From: Thermoleophilia bacterium
GTDB lineage: Bacteria > Actinomycetota > Thermoleophilia > Gaiellales > Gaiellaceae
NCBI GenBank assembly: GCA_029865325.1
Contig: JAOUHF010000014.1
Location: 1 to 35,599 of the forward strand
Length of the DNA stretch: 35,599 bases
Reading direction: 5' to 3'
Made by a program: the position numbers and the translations under genes. The notes beneath the pieces are model-generated. The model was not told where the DNA came from. It searched no databases and saw only the letters and a program-made list of their open reading frames with translations. This document shows, piece by piece, positions 14,182-21,291 of this stretch; position 1 is the stretch's first letter; every line of letters starts with the position of its first letter.

Positions 14182-14274
14182 CGGAGCGGCGCCGGAGTCG
14201 AACCGACCGAGCCGTGGGTTGCACGACCGCACGAGTTTTGAAGACCCGCTGGGCCACCGGGCCCATGCCGCTCC
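14182..14274 (-). tRNA. selC: tRNA-Sec (UCA anticodon)
   Basis: This 93-nt gene (without CCA, which is not encoded) folds as a bacterial selenocysteine tRNA. The acceptor stem is 8 bp (GGAGCGGC with GCCGCTCC), the D stem is 6 bp (TGGGCC/GGCCCA) with a four-base loop CGGT, and the anticodon stem is 5 bp (CGGGT/ACTCG) around loop CTTCAAA. The anticodon UCA corresponds to plus-strand 14239-14241. A long variable arm follows (GTCGTG/CACGGC around CAACC), then the T arm GTCGG-TTCGACT-CCGGC. The 8+5 bp acceptor/T helix, extended D stem, long extra arm and G discriminator base separate it from an ordinary tRNA-Ser or opal suppressor. SelA, SelB and a selenoprotein gene lie in the same window. Confidence 0.96.
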
Positions 14275-14281
14275 GCCGCGC

Positions 14282-14287
14282 AGGCTA
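14282..14287 (-). promoter_or_regulatory. -10 box placed 7 nt before G1 of tRNA-Sec
   Basis: TAGCCT on the minus strand is followed by exactly 7 nt and then the first nucleotide of the mature tRNA. The spacing equals that of the leaderless mRNA promoters here, so transcription may begin at G1 with no 5' leader. Confidence 0.55.
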
Positions 14288-14289
14288 GC

Positions 14290-14313
14290 GGCGTTTCCTC
14301 GGGCGAGGACGCC
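14290..14313. repeat. Inverted repeat between tRNA-Sec and the next gene
   Basis: GGCGT-TT-CCTCG-GG-CGAGG-ACGCC forms ten base pairs with a two-base bulge. It lies just upstream of the tRNA-Sec -10 box and 17 bp before the ATG of the divergent gene at 14331, covering both predicted -35 regions. It could be an operator shared by the two promoters. Confidence 0.4.
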
Positions 14314-14317
14314 GCGG

Positions 14318-14323
14318 TACGCT
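14318..14323 (+). promoter_or_regulatory. Leaderless -10 box (TACGCT, 7 nt before ATG)
   Basis: TACGCT is followed by exactly 7 nt and the ATG at 14331, predicting a leaderless mRNA for the lipid gene cluster. Confidence 0.55.
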
Positions 14324-14330
14324 CGCTGGC

Positions 14331-15092
14331 ATGTCACGGACAGCGCTCGTGGTGGGTGCACTTGCGGCGGCGGTCGCGCTCGGCGTCGTTGCGGTGTGGT
14401 CCGTCTTCCTGCGAGACACTGTGGAGCCGGTCGGCGTCGACGAGGCGGTCACGAGCTTCCGCACGGATACGGAGTCCACGCTGGATCAGCTGTCGCCCAT
14501 TCCCGAGGGCGTGTACGTGTACGCGACGGACGGGTACGAGAAGACCGATGCGCTCACCGGTGTCAGGCACCGCTACCCGAGTCGGTCAACGATCACGATC
14601 ACCGCGGCGGACTGCGGGGTCAGCTTGCTCTGGCGCGTGCTTGATGGCCGCTCGACCGAATGGATCTACTGCACGACCTCGGACGGCTGGGAGCTCGCGT
14701 CGCAGGACGAGCAGCACACATTCTTCGGCCGGACGGAGAGCACGACCTACGTCTGCGCGAACACGCCCATCAGGCCTGGGAGGGCCCTTCTACGCTGGCC
14801 CGTGGCGTGCTCTACGGACGCCGCCGAGGAGACGGGCTATGGACGCGTGGTGGCCCAGGAGCGCATCGCTGTTGGAGGCACGTCGGTCGCGACCGTTCAC
14901 GTTCTCAAGACCACGTCCTTTACGGGCGAGATCCGAGGAACGTCGGAGCACGACATCTGGTTCGACTCGAAGTCGGGCATCCCCGTGAAGATGAACATGG
15001 TGAGCCGTACGACGAACGACTCGCCTGTAGGCGACGTGCACTACGAGGAGGACGTCACGCTGCGGCTCGCGTCGCTGAGGCCGCGGCGATGA
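14331..15092 (+). CDS. Membrane-anchored extracytoplasmic protein, unknown function
   Basis: The 253-residue protein starts with an uncleaved-looking membrane helix (ALVVGALAAAVALGVVAVWS, about 5-24), followed by an extracytoplasmic domain rich in beta strands with four cysteines (ADCGV, IYCTT, YVCAN, VACST). The late segment TSEHDIWFDSKSGIPVKMN and EEDVTLRLASLRPRR resembles outer-face lipoprotein-like beta domains that bind lipids, but I do not recognise a named family. It heads a tightly coupled operon: its stop overlaps the acyltransferase start as ATGA. The operon content implies a role in envelope lipid handling. It appears to be transcribed leaderless from TACGCT. Confidence 0.75.
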   Translation: MSRTALVVGALAAAVALGVVAVWSVFLRDTVEPVGVDEAVTSFRTDTESTLDQLSPIPEGVYVYATDGYEKTDALTGVRHRYPSRSTITITAADCGVSLLWRVLDGRSTEWIYCTTSDGWELASQDEQHTFFGRTESTTYVCANTPIRPGRALLRWPVACSTDAAEETGYGRVVAQERIAVGGTSVATVHVLKTTSFTGEIRGTSEHDIWFDSKSGIPVKMNMVSRTTNDSPVGDVHYEEDVTLRLASLRPRR

Positions 15093-16045
15093 GTACGCGA
15101 GACCGGCTCGACGCGCTCCGTCTGGCACCTGACGGAAAGCCGCGTCCCGAAGCGCCCTTCGGACAGGGTCCGCTGGCGGCCCGAGGACTTCGGGCGGCGA
15201 TCGTGGCGGCGAGCGCGGTTGCGAGCCGCCTGCCCCTGGGTGTTATCACGCGGTTGACGGACGCAGGCTCGACGCTCGAGTGGGCGTGCCGTCCGGGGAA
15301 ACGTCGCCGGCTCGCGTCGAACCTCTGCCACACGCTCGGACTTCCGCCGGATCATCCAGACGTCAAGGCGCTCGTCCGGCGGGAGGTGCGAAACGAGGCG
15401 CGCCGCTCGGCCGACTTCCTGTGGGCGCTTGCCAGGCCGGATGAGCTTCGCGCCACGACGGTGATCGAGGGCCGCGAGCACATCGATACTGCGCTGGCAC
15501 GTGGACACGGCGTCCTGCTCGTGTCGACACATGTCGGAGGCTGGGAGGTGGCAACTGCACTGCCCAAGGCAATCGTGCCCGTCGCGACGACGGCGATCGT
15601 CACCGACGACTGGCTTGCGTGGGCGGTCGAGGGCCTTCGCGTGCGAGTGGGGCTCGGGATCATGTACGACTCCGAGCCGGCCACGAAGGCGGCGCGTCTC
15701 CTTCGCGACGGCCAGGCGATCCTTGTCATCGGTGACTACGCGAAGGACTGGATGCGGACGTATCCCGTCAGGCTGCTCGATGCCGTGGCCGAGCTTCCCG
15801 CGGGCGTTGCCTCTCTTGCGCGGCTCTGTGGAACGCCCGTCGTGCCGTTCAGCGTCCTTCCCGTTGCGCCAAGGCGGTGGCGGGTCGAGATCGAGCCGCC
15901 GCTCGACCCTCCGGCACGCGACGGCGGCGTCGCCGCGGAGCAAGCTCTCCTGCAGCAGGTCGCGGATCGCTGGACCGCCACATTGCGCACGAATGCTGAG
16001 CACTGGGCGGCCGTGTATCCGATGACCTGGCACGAGGGCGAGTGA
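15089..16045 (+). CDS. LpxL/PatA-like lysophospholipid acyltransferase
   Basis: This 318-residue member of the LpxL-LpxP-MsbB acyltransferase family includes the mycobacterial phosphatidylinositol-mannoside acyltransferase PatA. The key motif is HVGGWE at 148-153 (the HX4E form of HX4D/E), in VLLVSTHVGGWEVATAL. IVTDDW and LRDGQAILVIGDYA follow, corresponding to the substrate-binding block, and the C-terminus WTATLRTNAEHWAAVYPMTW matches the family ending. The N-terminal residues 30-60 are amphipathic and should hold it to the inner membrane. ATG at 15089 overlaps the upstream stop (ATGA), and the end overlaps the PAP2 gene (GTGA). Acylation of a phosphoinositol glycolipid or similar envelope lipid is the likely role. 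Confidence 0.88.
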   Translation: MSTRDRLDALRLAPDGKPRPEAPFGQGPLAARGLRAAIVAASAVASRLPLGVITRLTDAGSTLEWACRPGKRRRLASNLCHTLGLPPDHPDVKALVRREVRNEARRSADFLWALARPDELRATTVIEGREHIDTALARGHGVLLVSTHVGGWEVATALPKAIVPVATTAIVTDDWLAWAVEGLRVRVGLGIMYDSEPATKAARLLRDGQAILVIGDYAKDWMRTYPVRLLDAVAELPAGVASLARLCGTPVVPFSVLPVAPRRWRVEIEPPLDPPARDGGVAAEQALLQQVADRWTATLRTNAEHWAAVYPMTWHEGE

Positions 16046-16725
16046 CGACGTTCTCGATCCGGCGCGAGGCGAGCCTCGCACTTTCCGTCTACGGGCTGTA
16101 TCTGCTCGTTCGGGCCTTGGCGCTGCGCGGGAATGGCCGTGCGCGGGCGCGTCGCAACGCCGAGCGGATCGTCGCCGTCCAGAAGCGGCTCGGAATCGAC
16201 GTGGAGCCGGCGCTGCAACGCGCGGTCCTGCGTTTCCCGCGCACGGTGCACGGGCTCAACGTCGGATACGCGACGTTCAACGTCACGCTAACCGTCGGCT
16301 GGTTGCTCCTTCTCTATCGTCGTCGCGATCCCGCGTACCACGAGCTGCGGCGCGCGTGCCAAGGTGCGTATCTCGCCGCTCAGCCCGTCTTCCTGCTGTT
16401 TCCGACAGAGCCGCCGCGAGCGCTCGAAGGGTTCGTGGACACGATGTCGGAGGTCAGCGGGTTCGACCTCGAGCACCCGATCCTGGTTCGGCTCTACAAC
16501 CCAGTCGCGGCGATGCCGAGCCTGCACGTCGCGTTCGCTGTGCTCACTGGTGCGGCGATCGCAGAGCGAACCGACTCGCGGGTCGTCAAGGGCGCCGCGT
16601 ACGCGTACCCGGCCCTCGTGTCGTTCATCGTCGCGGCGACGGGGAACCACTACGTGCTCGACGCGGTGGCCGGGGCGGCGCTCGGGTTGGGGGCGAGGCG
16701 TGTGTTCACCGGCGGCGGAAACTGA
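16042..16725 (+). CDS. PAP2/AUR1-like membrane phosphatase or phosphotransferase
   Basis: This 227-residue integral membrane protein has several helices (for example 12-28, 78-92, 160-176, 188-201). The PAP2 catalytic motifs are present: AAMPSLHVAFA with His162, and ATGNHYVLDAVAG with His203 and Asp207. The arrangement, with a short or modified first motif, resembles the inositol-phosphorylceramide synthase/AUR1 branch. Enzymes of this branch transfer or remove head-group phosphates on the outer face of the membrane. GTG start overlapping the acyltransferase stop by four bases; the next gene begins 5 nt after its stop. It probably acts on the same lipid as the acyltransferase. Confidence 0.85.
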   Translation: MTTFSIRREASLALSVYGLYLLVRALALRGNGRARARRNAERIVAVQKRLGIDVEPALQRAVLRFPRTVHGLNVGYATFNVTLTVGWLLLLYRRRDPAYHELRRACQGAYLAAQPVFLLFPTEPPRALEGFVDTMSEVSGFDLEHPILVRLYNPVAAMPSLHVAFAVLTGAAIAERTDSRVVKGAAYAYPALVSFIVAATGNHYVLDAVAGAALGLGARRVFTGGGN

Positions 16726-16730
16726 ATCAA

Positions 16731-17759
16731 GTGAGTGCCAATCAATCCACAACACGGCCGATCCCTCCCGCTTGGAAAGTGGCGCTCGGGGTTGTCGTAG
16801 CCGTGCTCGTCGTCGTCGGCGTCGGGCTCCTGATCGCCCGTGCAGCCGGGTTCGCCGAGGTCCGGGATGCGATCGAGCAAGCCGATTCGACCTGGTTCCT
16901 CGTGTGCTTCGTTGCGCAGGTGGCTGCACTCGGCGGCTATGCGGCCGTCGTCCGCGAGGCACTGAGGTGGGACAATGGCCCTGATCCGGGCTTTGGTCTG
17001 GGCGCGCACGTCATGCTCGCGAGCATCGGAGCGACCCGCGTGTTCGCGGCCGGGGGAGCGGGAGCGATCGCCGCAGCGTATTGGTGTTTTCGCCGTGCGT
17101 GCTTTGCTCAGCGGGAGGCCCTCGTCCGTGTGCTCGGTTTCAACACGCTCTTCTACGTCGCGTTCGGCGTGGGCGCCTGGGTTGCAGCGCTCTTCTTGGC
17201 CCTGGGTATCTGGGGAGACGCCCCGCTCGCTCTCACCGTCCCCTGGCTCGCGCTCATTCCATTCTGCTTCGCGGCGGCGGCGTTCGTCACCCAGCCCGCG
17301 CGCGTCGGAGGCCTGACGGCCCCGGGTGGGTTGATGGTTCACCGTGGGCTCGCGTACGCGATTTCCGGCGCGGCCTGGGTGCGCGACGTGCTTCCGCACC
17401 CGGCGGGACGGCGGTCGCTTCTCTGGTCTCTCCTCTACTGGGCGGGGAACGTGGTCTGCCTCTGGGCGGCGCTCAGCTCGGTCGGCCAGTCCCTGCCGGT
17501 GCCGGAGCTCGTGCTTGCATTTGCCACCGGGCACGTGGCGACGATCCTCCCGCTCCCGCTGGGCGGCGTGGGAGGTGTCGACGCGGCGATGACGTACGCG
17601 CTCACCGTCGTCGGCGTTTCCCTCGCCCCAGCGTTGGTCGCCGTCGCCGTCTACCGACTCTTCGCGTTCTGGGCGCCGACGATCCCGGCGTTCGTCGCGC
17701 TCGCTCTGATGCCACGCGCGGGTCGACGGCTCGAGCAGGCCGCCGCCGCGCGGGTCTAG
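16731..17759 (+). CDS. UPF0104 / lysylphosphatidylglycerol-synthase-type transmembrane protein
   Basis: The 342-residue multi-helix protein carries the pattern of the LPG-synthase N-terminal (flippase) domain or AglD/UPF0104 family: VALGVVVAVLVVVGVGLLIA as first helix, IEQADSTWFLVCFVAQ, FAAGGAGAIAAAYWCFRRA, LPVPELVLAFATGHVATILPLPLGGVGGVD (the most conserved block), and a final VAVYRLFAFWAPTIPAF. No soluble aminoacyl-transferase domain is attached, so it may move or bind lipids rather than synthesise lysyl-PG. GTG at 16731 chosen because it follows the PAP2 stop by 5 nt and directly precedes the first helix. Its TAG stop forms part of the -10 box of the next gene. Confidence 0.82.
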   Translation: MSANQSTTRPIPPAWKVALGVVVAVLVVVGVGLLIARAAGFAEVRDAIEQADSTWFLVCFVAQVAALGGYAAVVREALRWDNGPDPGFGLGAHVMLASIGATRVFAAGGAGAIAAAYWCFRRACFAQREALVRVLGFNTLFYVAFGVGAWVAALFLALGIWGDAPLALTVPWLALIPFCFAAAAFVTQPARVGGLTAPGGLMVHRGLAYAISGAAWVRDVLPHPAGRRSLLWSLLYWAGNVVCLWAALSSVGQSLPVPELVLAFATGHVATILPLPLGGVGGVDAAMTYALTVVGVSLAPALVAVAVYRLFAFWAPTIPAFVALALMPRAGRRLEQAAAARV

Positions 17760-17762
17760 GAT
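17757..17762 (+). promoter_or_regulatory. Leaderless -10 box overlapping an upstream stop codon
   Basis: TAGGAT, whose first three bases are the stop codon of the UPF0104 gene, is followed by exactly 7 nt and the ATG at 17770. This supports 17770 rather than the in-frame TTG at 17767 as the start. Confidence 0.55.
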
Positions 17763-17769
17763 TCGATTG

Positions 17770-18177
17770 ATGCGACGTGTCGGCCTCGCGGTTGCCGTGC
17801 TGGCGTTCGCGGCGTCAGCAGCCGCTGCGAACTCTGTCACAGCGACGATGACGTCGAGCTCGGCCAAACCCGTCGTCGATCAGCCGTGGCGCTGGACGGT
17901 CAGGGTGAAGAGCGGTGCGGGCAAGCCCGTTGCCGCGAAAGTGCGCCTCCAGATCCTACTCGGCTCGACCGTGGTGGGCTGTTGGAAACGCACCGCGATG
18001 ACGCAGTGCTCGGGCGCGAATGCGGGAACGTGGATCGCCTTCAAAGGGAAGCGGACTGGCGTTATCAGCTGGCCGGCGCAGTCGGTGGGAATAAAGCTCA
18101 CCTTTCAGGCGGTCGTCGTCGCGCGGACGCGTACGCTGCGGCTGCGCGCGCCGGTGACGGTCCAGCCTGCGAGCTAG
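17770..18177 (+). CDS. Secreted protein of unknown function (135 aa)
   Basis: An N-terminal signal peptide (MRRVGLAVAVLAFAASAAAA, cut near residue 20) is followed by a small all-beta-looking domain. It contains DQPWRWTVRVKSGAGKPV, VRLQILLGSTVVGCWKRT, TQCSGANAGTWIAFKGK, and a final AVVVARTRTLRLRAPVTVQP. Two cysteines (Cys in VVGCW and TQCSG) could form a disulfide. The pattern suggests an immunoglobulin-like fold, but no family is recognised. It follows the lipid operon by 10 nt but has its own predicted -10 box. Its TAG stop overlaps the convergent DUF459 gene's stop in CTAG. Confidence 0.75.
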   Translation: MRRVGLAVAVLAFAASAAAANSVTATMTSSSAKPVVDQPWRWTVRVKSGAGKPVAAKVRLQILLGSTVVGCWKRTAMTQCSGANAGTWIAFKGKRTGVISWPAQSVGIKLTFQAVVVARTRTLRLRAPVTVQPAS

Positions 18178-19220
18178 CTCGATCTTCGCCACGACGTGAG
18201 GTCGTAGCGCTTCTCGAGGTGCTCGAGGACCTTCTCGGCGATGAGGTCGCCTGCCGGCCGCTCGAAGTGGACGCCGTCGTCGGCGCGCATTTTCACGAGC
18301 TTCCCGGTGTCGTCGGCGATGTACTCGGAGAAGCCGCCGTCGTCGCCCGCGAAGAAGAAGTACGTGTCGAGATAGGCGACATGACCCGGACGCTTTGCAG
18401 CCTCTTGCTGCACGATCGCGTTGATCGTGTCGTAGCGTTGTGTTTGAGAGGCGTCGCGCGAGATCGGCAGTCCGATCCAGACGACGAACGCGCCGCTCCG
18501 CGCAATCGTGTCCATGAGTCCGGCGACGCGGCGTCGGTACTCGGCCTGCCAGCTCGGGCTGCCGAACGAGCCGATCTGCGTCCCCTCGGGAAGGCCGGTC
18601 ATGAAGCCGTGGTCGTCGTTTCCGCCGAACATGAGCACGACAGCGCCAGGCTTCTTCGAGCGCACCTCATCGCGAACATGGGTGAACCAGTTGAAGACGT
18701 CGGGGCGCTCCAGCCCGGTCGCGATGCGGCCGTCGATCTTGCCGACGGAGGTGATCGCACGATTTTCCGCCGCCGCCCGGAGCAGTGACTCGCCCGGGAC
18801 GACCACAAACGAGTCGCCGGCGATCCAGAGGCGGAGCTTGTGCTTCGGAGAGACCGTCTCTCGCTTTGGGGGCGGCGCCGGCGCGGCGCCGATGGCCGGC
18901 TCCTCGGGCGCGAGGACGACAGCAGTATCGACCTGGTCGTCCTCTGAACGCCCGAACACGGCCTTGAGCGCGCGACGCGGGCGATCGAGCAGGAGCGCAC
19001 CGCTCACGCTCTCGAGCGGCCCCGTGACGGCGAGCGCTGTGTCGCGCTTCCAGCCCGCCGGCTGGATCGTGGCCGACTTGTGCAACCCCGGCGCGTTCAG
19101 CAGCAGCGCGATCAGGAGCCCCGCGAGCGAGACGGCGATCGCCGAGCCGGCGGAGTGCAGGCGCCTGCCTCCCTCCGCCATCCGCGGCCGAGGCCTCCTT
19201 CTGGTCTCGCTCTCACCCAT
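18174..19220 (-). CDS. SGNH hydrolase, DUF459 type, membrane-anchored
   Basis: The 348-residue protein has one N-terminal membrane helix (SAIAVSLAGLLIALLLNAPG, about 26-45), a proline-rich linker (about 105-120) and an extracytoplasmic SGNH domain. Catalytic blocks are visible: GDS with Ser137 (RLWIAGDSFVV), a central Gly block, GGND with Asn201, and DGVH with Asp315 and His318. DUF459 proteins are often paired with an MBOAT O-acyltransferase. Here the MBOAT gene ends 2 nt before this ATG, so the two form an operon equivalent to AlgI/AlgJ or PatA/PatB. The likely job is final transfer or removal of O-acetyl groups on an extracellular polysaccharide. It also overlaps the convergent secreted-protein stop by four bases. 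Confidence 0.88.
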   Translation of the reverse strand: MGESETRRRPRPRMAEGGRRLHSAGSAIAVSLAGLLIALLLNAPGLHKSATIQPAGWKRDTALAVTGPLESVSGALLLDRPRRALKAVFGRSEDDQVDTAVVLAPEEPAIGAAPAPPPKRETVSPKHKLRLWIAGDSFVVVPGESLLRAAAENRAITSVGKIDGRIATGLERPDVFNWFTHVRDEVRSKKPGAVVLMFGGNDDHGFMTGLPEGTQIGSFGSPSWQAEYRRRVAGLMDTIARSGAFVVWIGLPISRDASQTQRYDTINAIVQQEAAKRPGHVAYLDTYFFFAGDDGGFSEYIADDTGKLVKMRADDGVHFERPAGDLIAEKVLEHLEKRYDLTSWRRSS

Positions 19221-19222
19221 CC

Positions 19223-20641
19223 TCAGAACTGGAAGTAGATGAACGGTGCCACTCCTTCGGGCCCCATGGCGTGCGTGACGAGGAGTGCGAGCGAGAGAAC
19301 GGCGGCCTGGGCCGGGACCGGAAGGCGTGAGAAGCGCGCCATGATCATCAGCGGGAAGCGGCGCGGGAGGTACTGCGAACCGATTCCGACTGCGATCGCG
19401 GCGAGGACGCCTCCCGTGACCAGCGGCGACGGCTCACCCCAGGCGGTGAACATGCGCACGATGAGATCCCACGCGTCCGCGAACGAGTCCGAACGGAAGA
19501 AGACCCATGCGAAGCAGACGACCTGGAAGGTCGCGAAGCGGTGCCAGGCGCGACGGCCTCGCGTCCAGGGCCGCTCGACGAAGCCCGGCCGTTCCCGCCA
19601 CCAGCGCTCGGCGACAAGCGCGGCTCCGTGGATCGCACCCCAGGCGATGAACGTCCAGCCGGCCCCGTGCCAGAGTCCGCCGATGAGCATGGTCAGCATC
19701 AGATTTCGGTACGTGAAGAGCTTGCCGCCACGGTTACCTCCGAGCGGGATGTACAGGTAGTCGCGGAGCCAGCGGGAGAGTGTCATGTGCCAGCGACGCC
19801 AGAAGTCCGTGATGGACGTCGCCGAATAGGGGGCATCGAAGTTCTGCGGGAAGGTGAAGCCGAGCAGGAGCGCGATCCCGATGGCCATATTCGTGTAGCC
19901 GAAGAAGTCGGCGTAGATCTGCACGCCGTAGGCGTAGACGCCAACCAGCACCTCGAGCGACGAGTGCTGGTTCGGCGCGCCGAAGACTTCGTCGACGATG
20001 TTCGCCGCGAGAAAGTTCGCAACCACGACCTTCATGAAGAGACCGGTGCCGATCAGGAAGAACGCACGCGACGTGTCCACGTAGCGGGGGTCGCGCGGCG
20101 AGGAGAACTGCGGGATCAGTTCGCCGGGTCGCACGATCGGACCCGCAACGAGGTGCGGAAAGAAGGAGAGGTAGGCCGCGAACTTCCCGAAGCCCACGGG
20201 CTCGAAGTCGAGCCGGTACACGTCCACGACGTACGCGATGCCCATGAACGTGAAGAAGGAGATGCCGACGGGGAGGATGATCGAGCGCGCCTCGAGCGGA
20301 ACGTCGATGCCACCGAACGCGAACAGGTTGTTGGTGGACGTGACGAAGAAGTCGTAGTACTTGAAGTAGGCGAGGAGACCGAGGTCCCCCGTCAGCGCGC
20401 CGGCGAGAAGCCACTTCCGGGTTCGCTCGTCCCGACGGTTGTGTAGCGCGATCGCGAAGACCTGGTTCCACACGATCGAGAAGGCGAGCAGGAAGCAGAA
20501 CCGCCAGTCCCACCCGGCGTAGAAGACGAAGCTCGCGACGATCATGAACGGACGCCAGCGCTCTCCCCGTGGCATCAGGAGCCACGAGAGCGCAAGCACG
20601 ACCATGAAGAAGATCGCGAAGGTGGCGGTCGGGAAAAGCAC
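19223..20641 (-). CDS. MBOAT family O-acyltransferase (AlgI-like)
   Basis: The 472-residue polytopic membrane protein is of the membrane-bound O-acyltransferase family. The N-terminal LFPTATFAIFFMVVL and FYAGWDW are typical of AlgI. Conserved blocks follow: GDLGLLAYFKYYDFF (86-100), LPVGISFFTFMGIAYVVDVY (123-142), FFPHLVAGPIVRP (160-172), SITDFWRRWHMTLSRWLRDY with His285, IPLGGNRGG, and LIGGLWHGAGWTFIAWG with the catalytic His325. It moves acyl (usually acetyl) groups across the membrane to a periplasmic acceptor. The DUF459 partner follows 2 nt downstream. GTG start at 20641. No Shine-Dalgarno or 7-nt -10 box is evident, so the exact start is slightly uncertain. Confidence 0.93.
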   Translation of the reverse strand: MLFPTATFAIFFMVVLALSWLLMPRGERWRPFMIVASFVFYAGWDWRFCFLLAFSIVWNQVFAIALHNRRDERTRKWLLAGALTGDLGLLAYFKYYDFFVTSTNNLFAFGGIDVPLEARSIILPVGISFFTFMGIAYVVDVYRLDFEPVGFGKFAAYLSFFPHLVAGPIVRPGELIPQFSSPRDPRYVDTSRAFFLIGTGLFMKVVVANFLAANIVDEVFGAPNQHSSLEVLVGVYAYGVQIYADFFGYTNMAIGIALLLGFTFPQNFDAPYSATSITDFWRRWHMTLSRWLRDYLYIPLGGNRGGKLFTYRNLMLTMLIGGLWHGAGWTFIAWGAIHGAALVAERWWRERPGFVERPWTRGRRAWHRFATFQVVCFAWVFFRSDSFADAWDLIVRMFTAWGEPSPLVTGGVLAAIAVGIGSQYLPRRFPLMIMARFSRLPVPAQAAVLSLALLVTHAMGPEGVAPFIYFQF

Positions 20642-20711
20642 CTAAAGCTCAGTCGAGGATGATGACCCCCGCCGCGATGATCCACCGCGCGCCGAGTGGT
20701 CGGCTGATCAT

Positions 20712-21281
20712 CTACCCGGGTGGAGGCGGTGGCAAGCGCGCCGGCGTGGTCTCTCCGACGTCGGTGATCTCGAGAGCCGTGCGCTCGACCGGCGGTGCAA
20801 ACCACGAGGGATCCTGAGAGACCGCAGGCGTGCCGGACGTGACGATGCCGTACGTGAGCGCCTCGTCACGCCGTGCTGCCCGCGCCGCCGTCCACTCCGC
20901 GAGGGCGACGAGGAGCCAGGCCCCCACCATCACGGCGACGACGGCAGGAGCGTCGAGCCCAGCGGCACCGGCGAGGACGGCGACGACGACGAGGAAGACG
21001 ATCTCGAGCGCGAGCCAGGGAACAGCGGCGCGTCGCGCTGTCGGCGTGTCGAGCGACCGCACCCAAGCAGCGCCTCCTGGTTGGGCGGGCACGCGGTCGT
21101 CCCAGCCGGGTCGCTCCTCGTCCGGAGCGGGCAGAGAGCGGGGCTGCGTGCGGAGTGCTTCCAGCTCTGACTGCAGCCCTCCCACCTGTGTGGCGAGCGC
21201 GCGCACAGCGGCGAGCACCTCCTCGCTTTCCTGGTCGGCCGGCTCCTGAGAGACCTGCGTCGTCTCGGACGGGTCGGCCAT
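20712..21281 (-). CDS. Membrane protein of unknown function (189 aa)
   Basis: An acidic N-terminal region with a possible short coiled coil (ESEEVLAAVRALATQVGGLQ and SELEALR, about 18-45) precedes two closely spaced membrane helices (about 87-107 and 111-133). A cytoplasmic or extracellular tail follows, ending in a run of prolines (ARLPPPPPG). No family was recognised. It begins 10 nt after the 93-residue membrane protein on the same strand and probably shares its mRNA. The 70 bp between its stop and the MBOAT start hold no feature I can support. Confidence 0.75.
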   Translation of the reverse strand: MADPSETTQVSQEPADQESEEVLAAVRALATQVGGLQSELEALRTQPRSLPAPDEERPGWDDRVPAQPGGAAWVRSLDTPTARRAAVPWLALEIVFLVVVAVLAGAAGLDAPAVVAVMVGAWLLVALAEWTAARAARRDEALTYGIVTSGTPAVSQDPSWFAPPVERTALEITDVGETTPARLPPPPPG

Positions 21282-21291
21282 GGGAAGCCTG

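Noticed and set aside
14006-14190. The TGA ending the 54-residue peptide as another Sec codon
   Set aside because: Read-through would run straight into the antisense of tRNA-Sec, with no homology after the codon and no CxxU-type redox context.
14182-14274. tRNA-Ser or an opal suppressor tRNA
   Set aside because: The 8-bp acceptor stem, 6-bp D stem with a 4-base loop, UCA anticodon and long variable arm together are specific to bacterial tRNA-Sec.
14182-14330. Integrated element at tRNA-Sec
   Set aside because: No integrase, no direct repeat of the tRNA 3' end and no change in base composition are visible; flanking genes look native.
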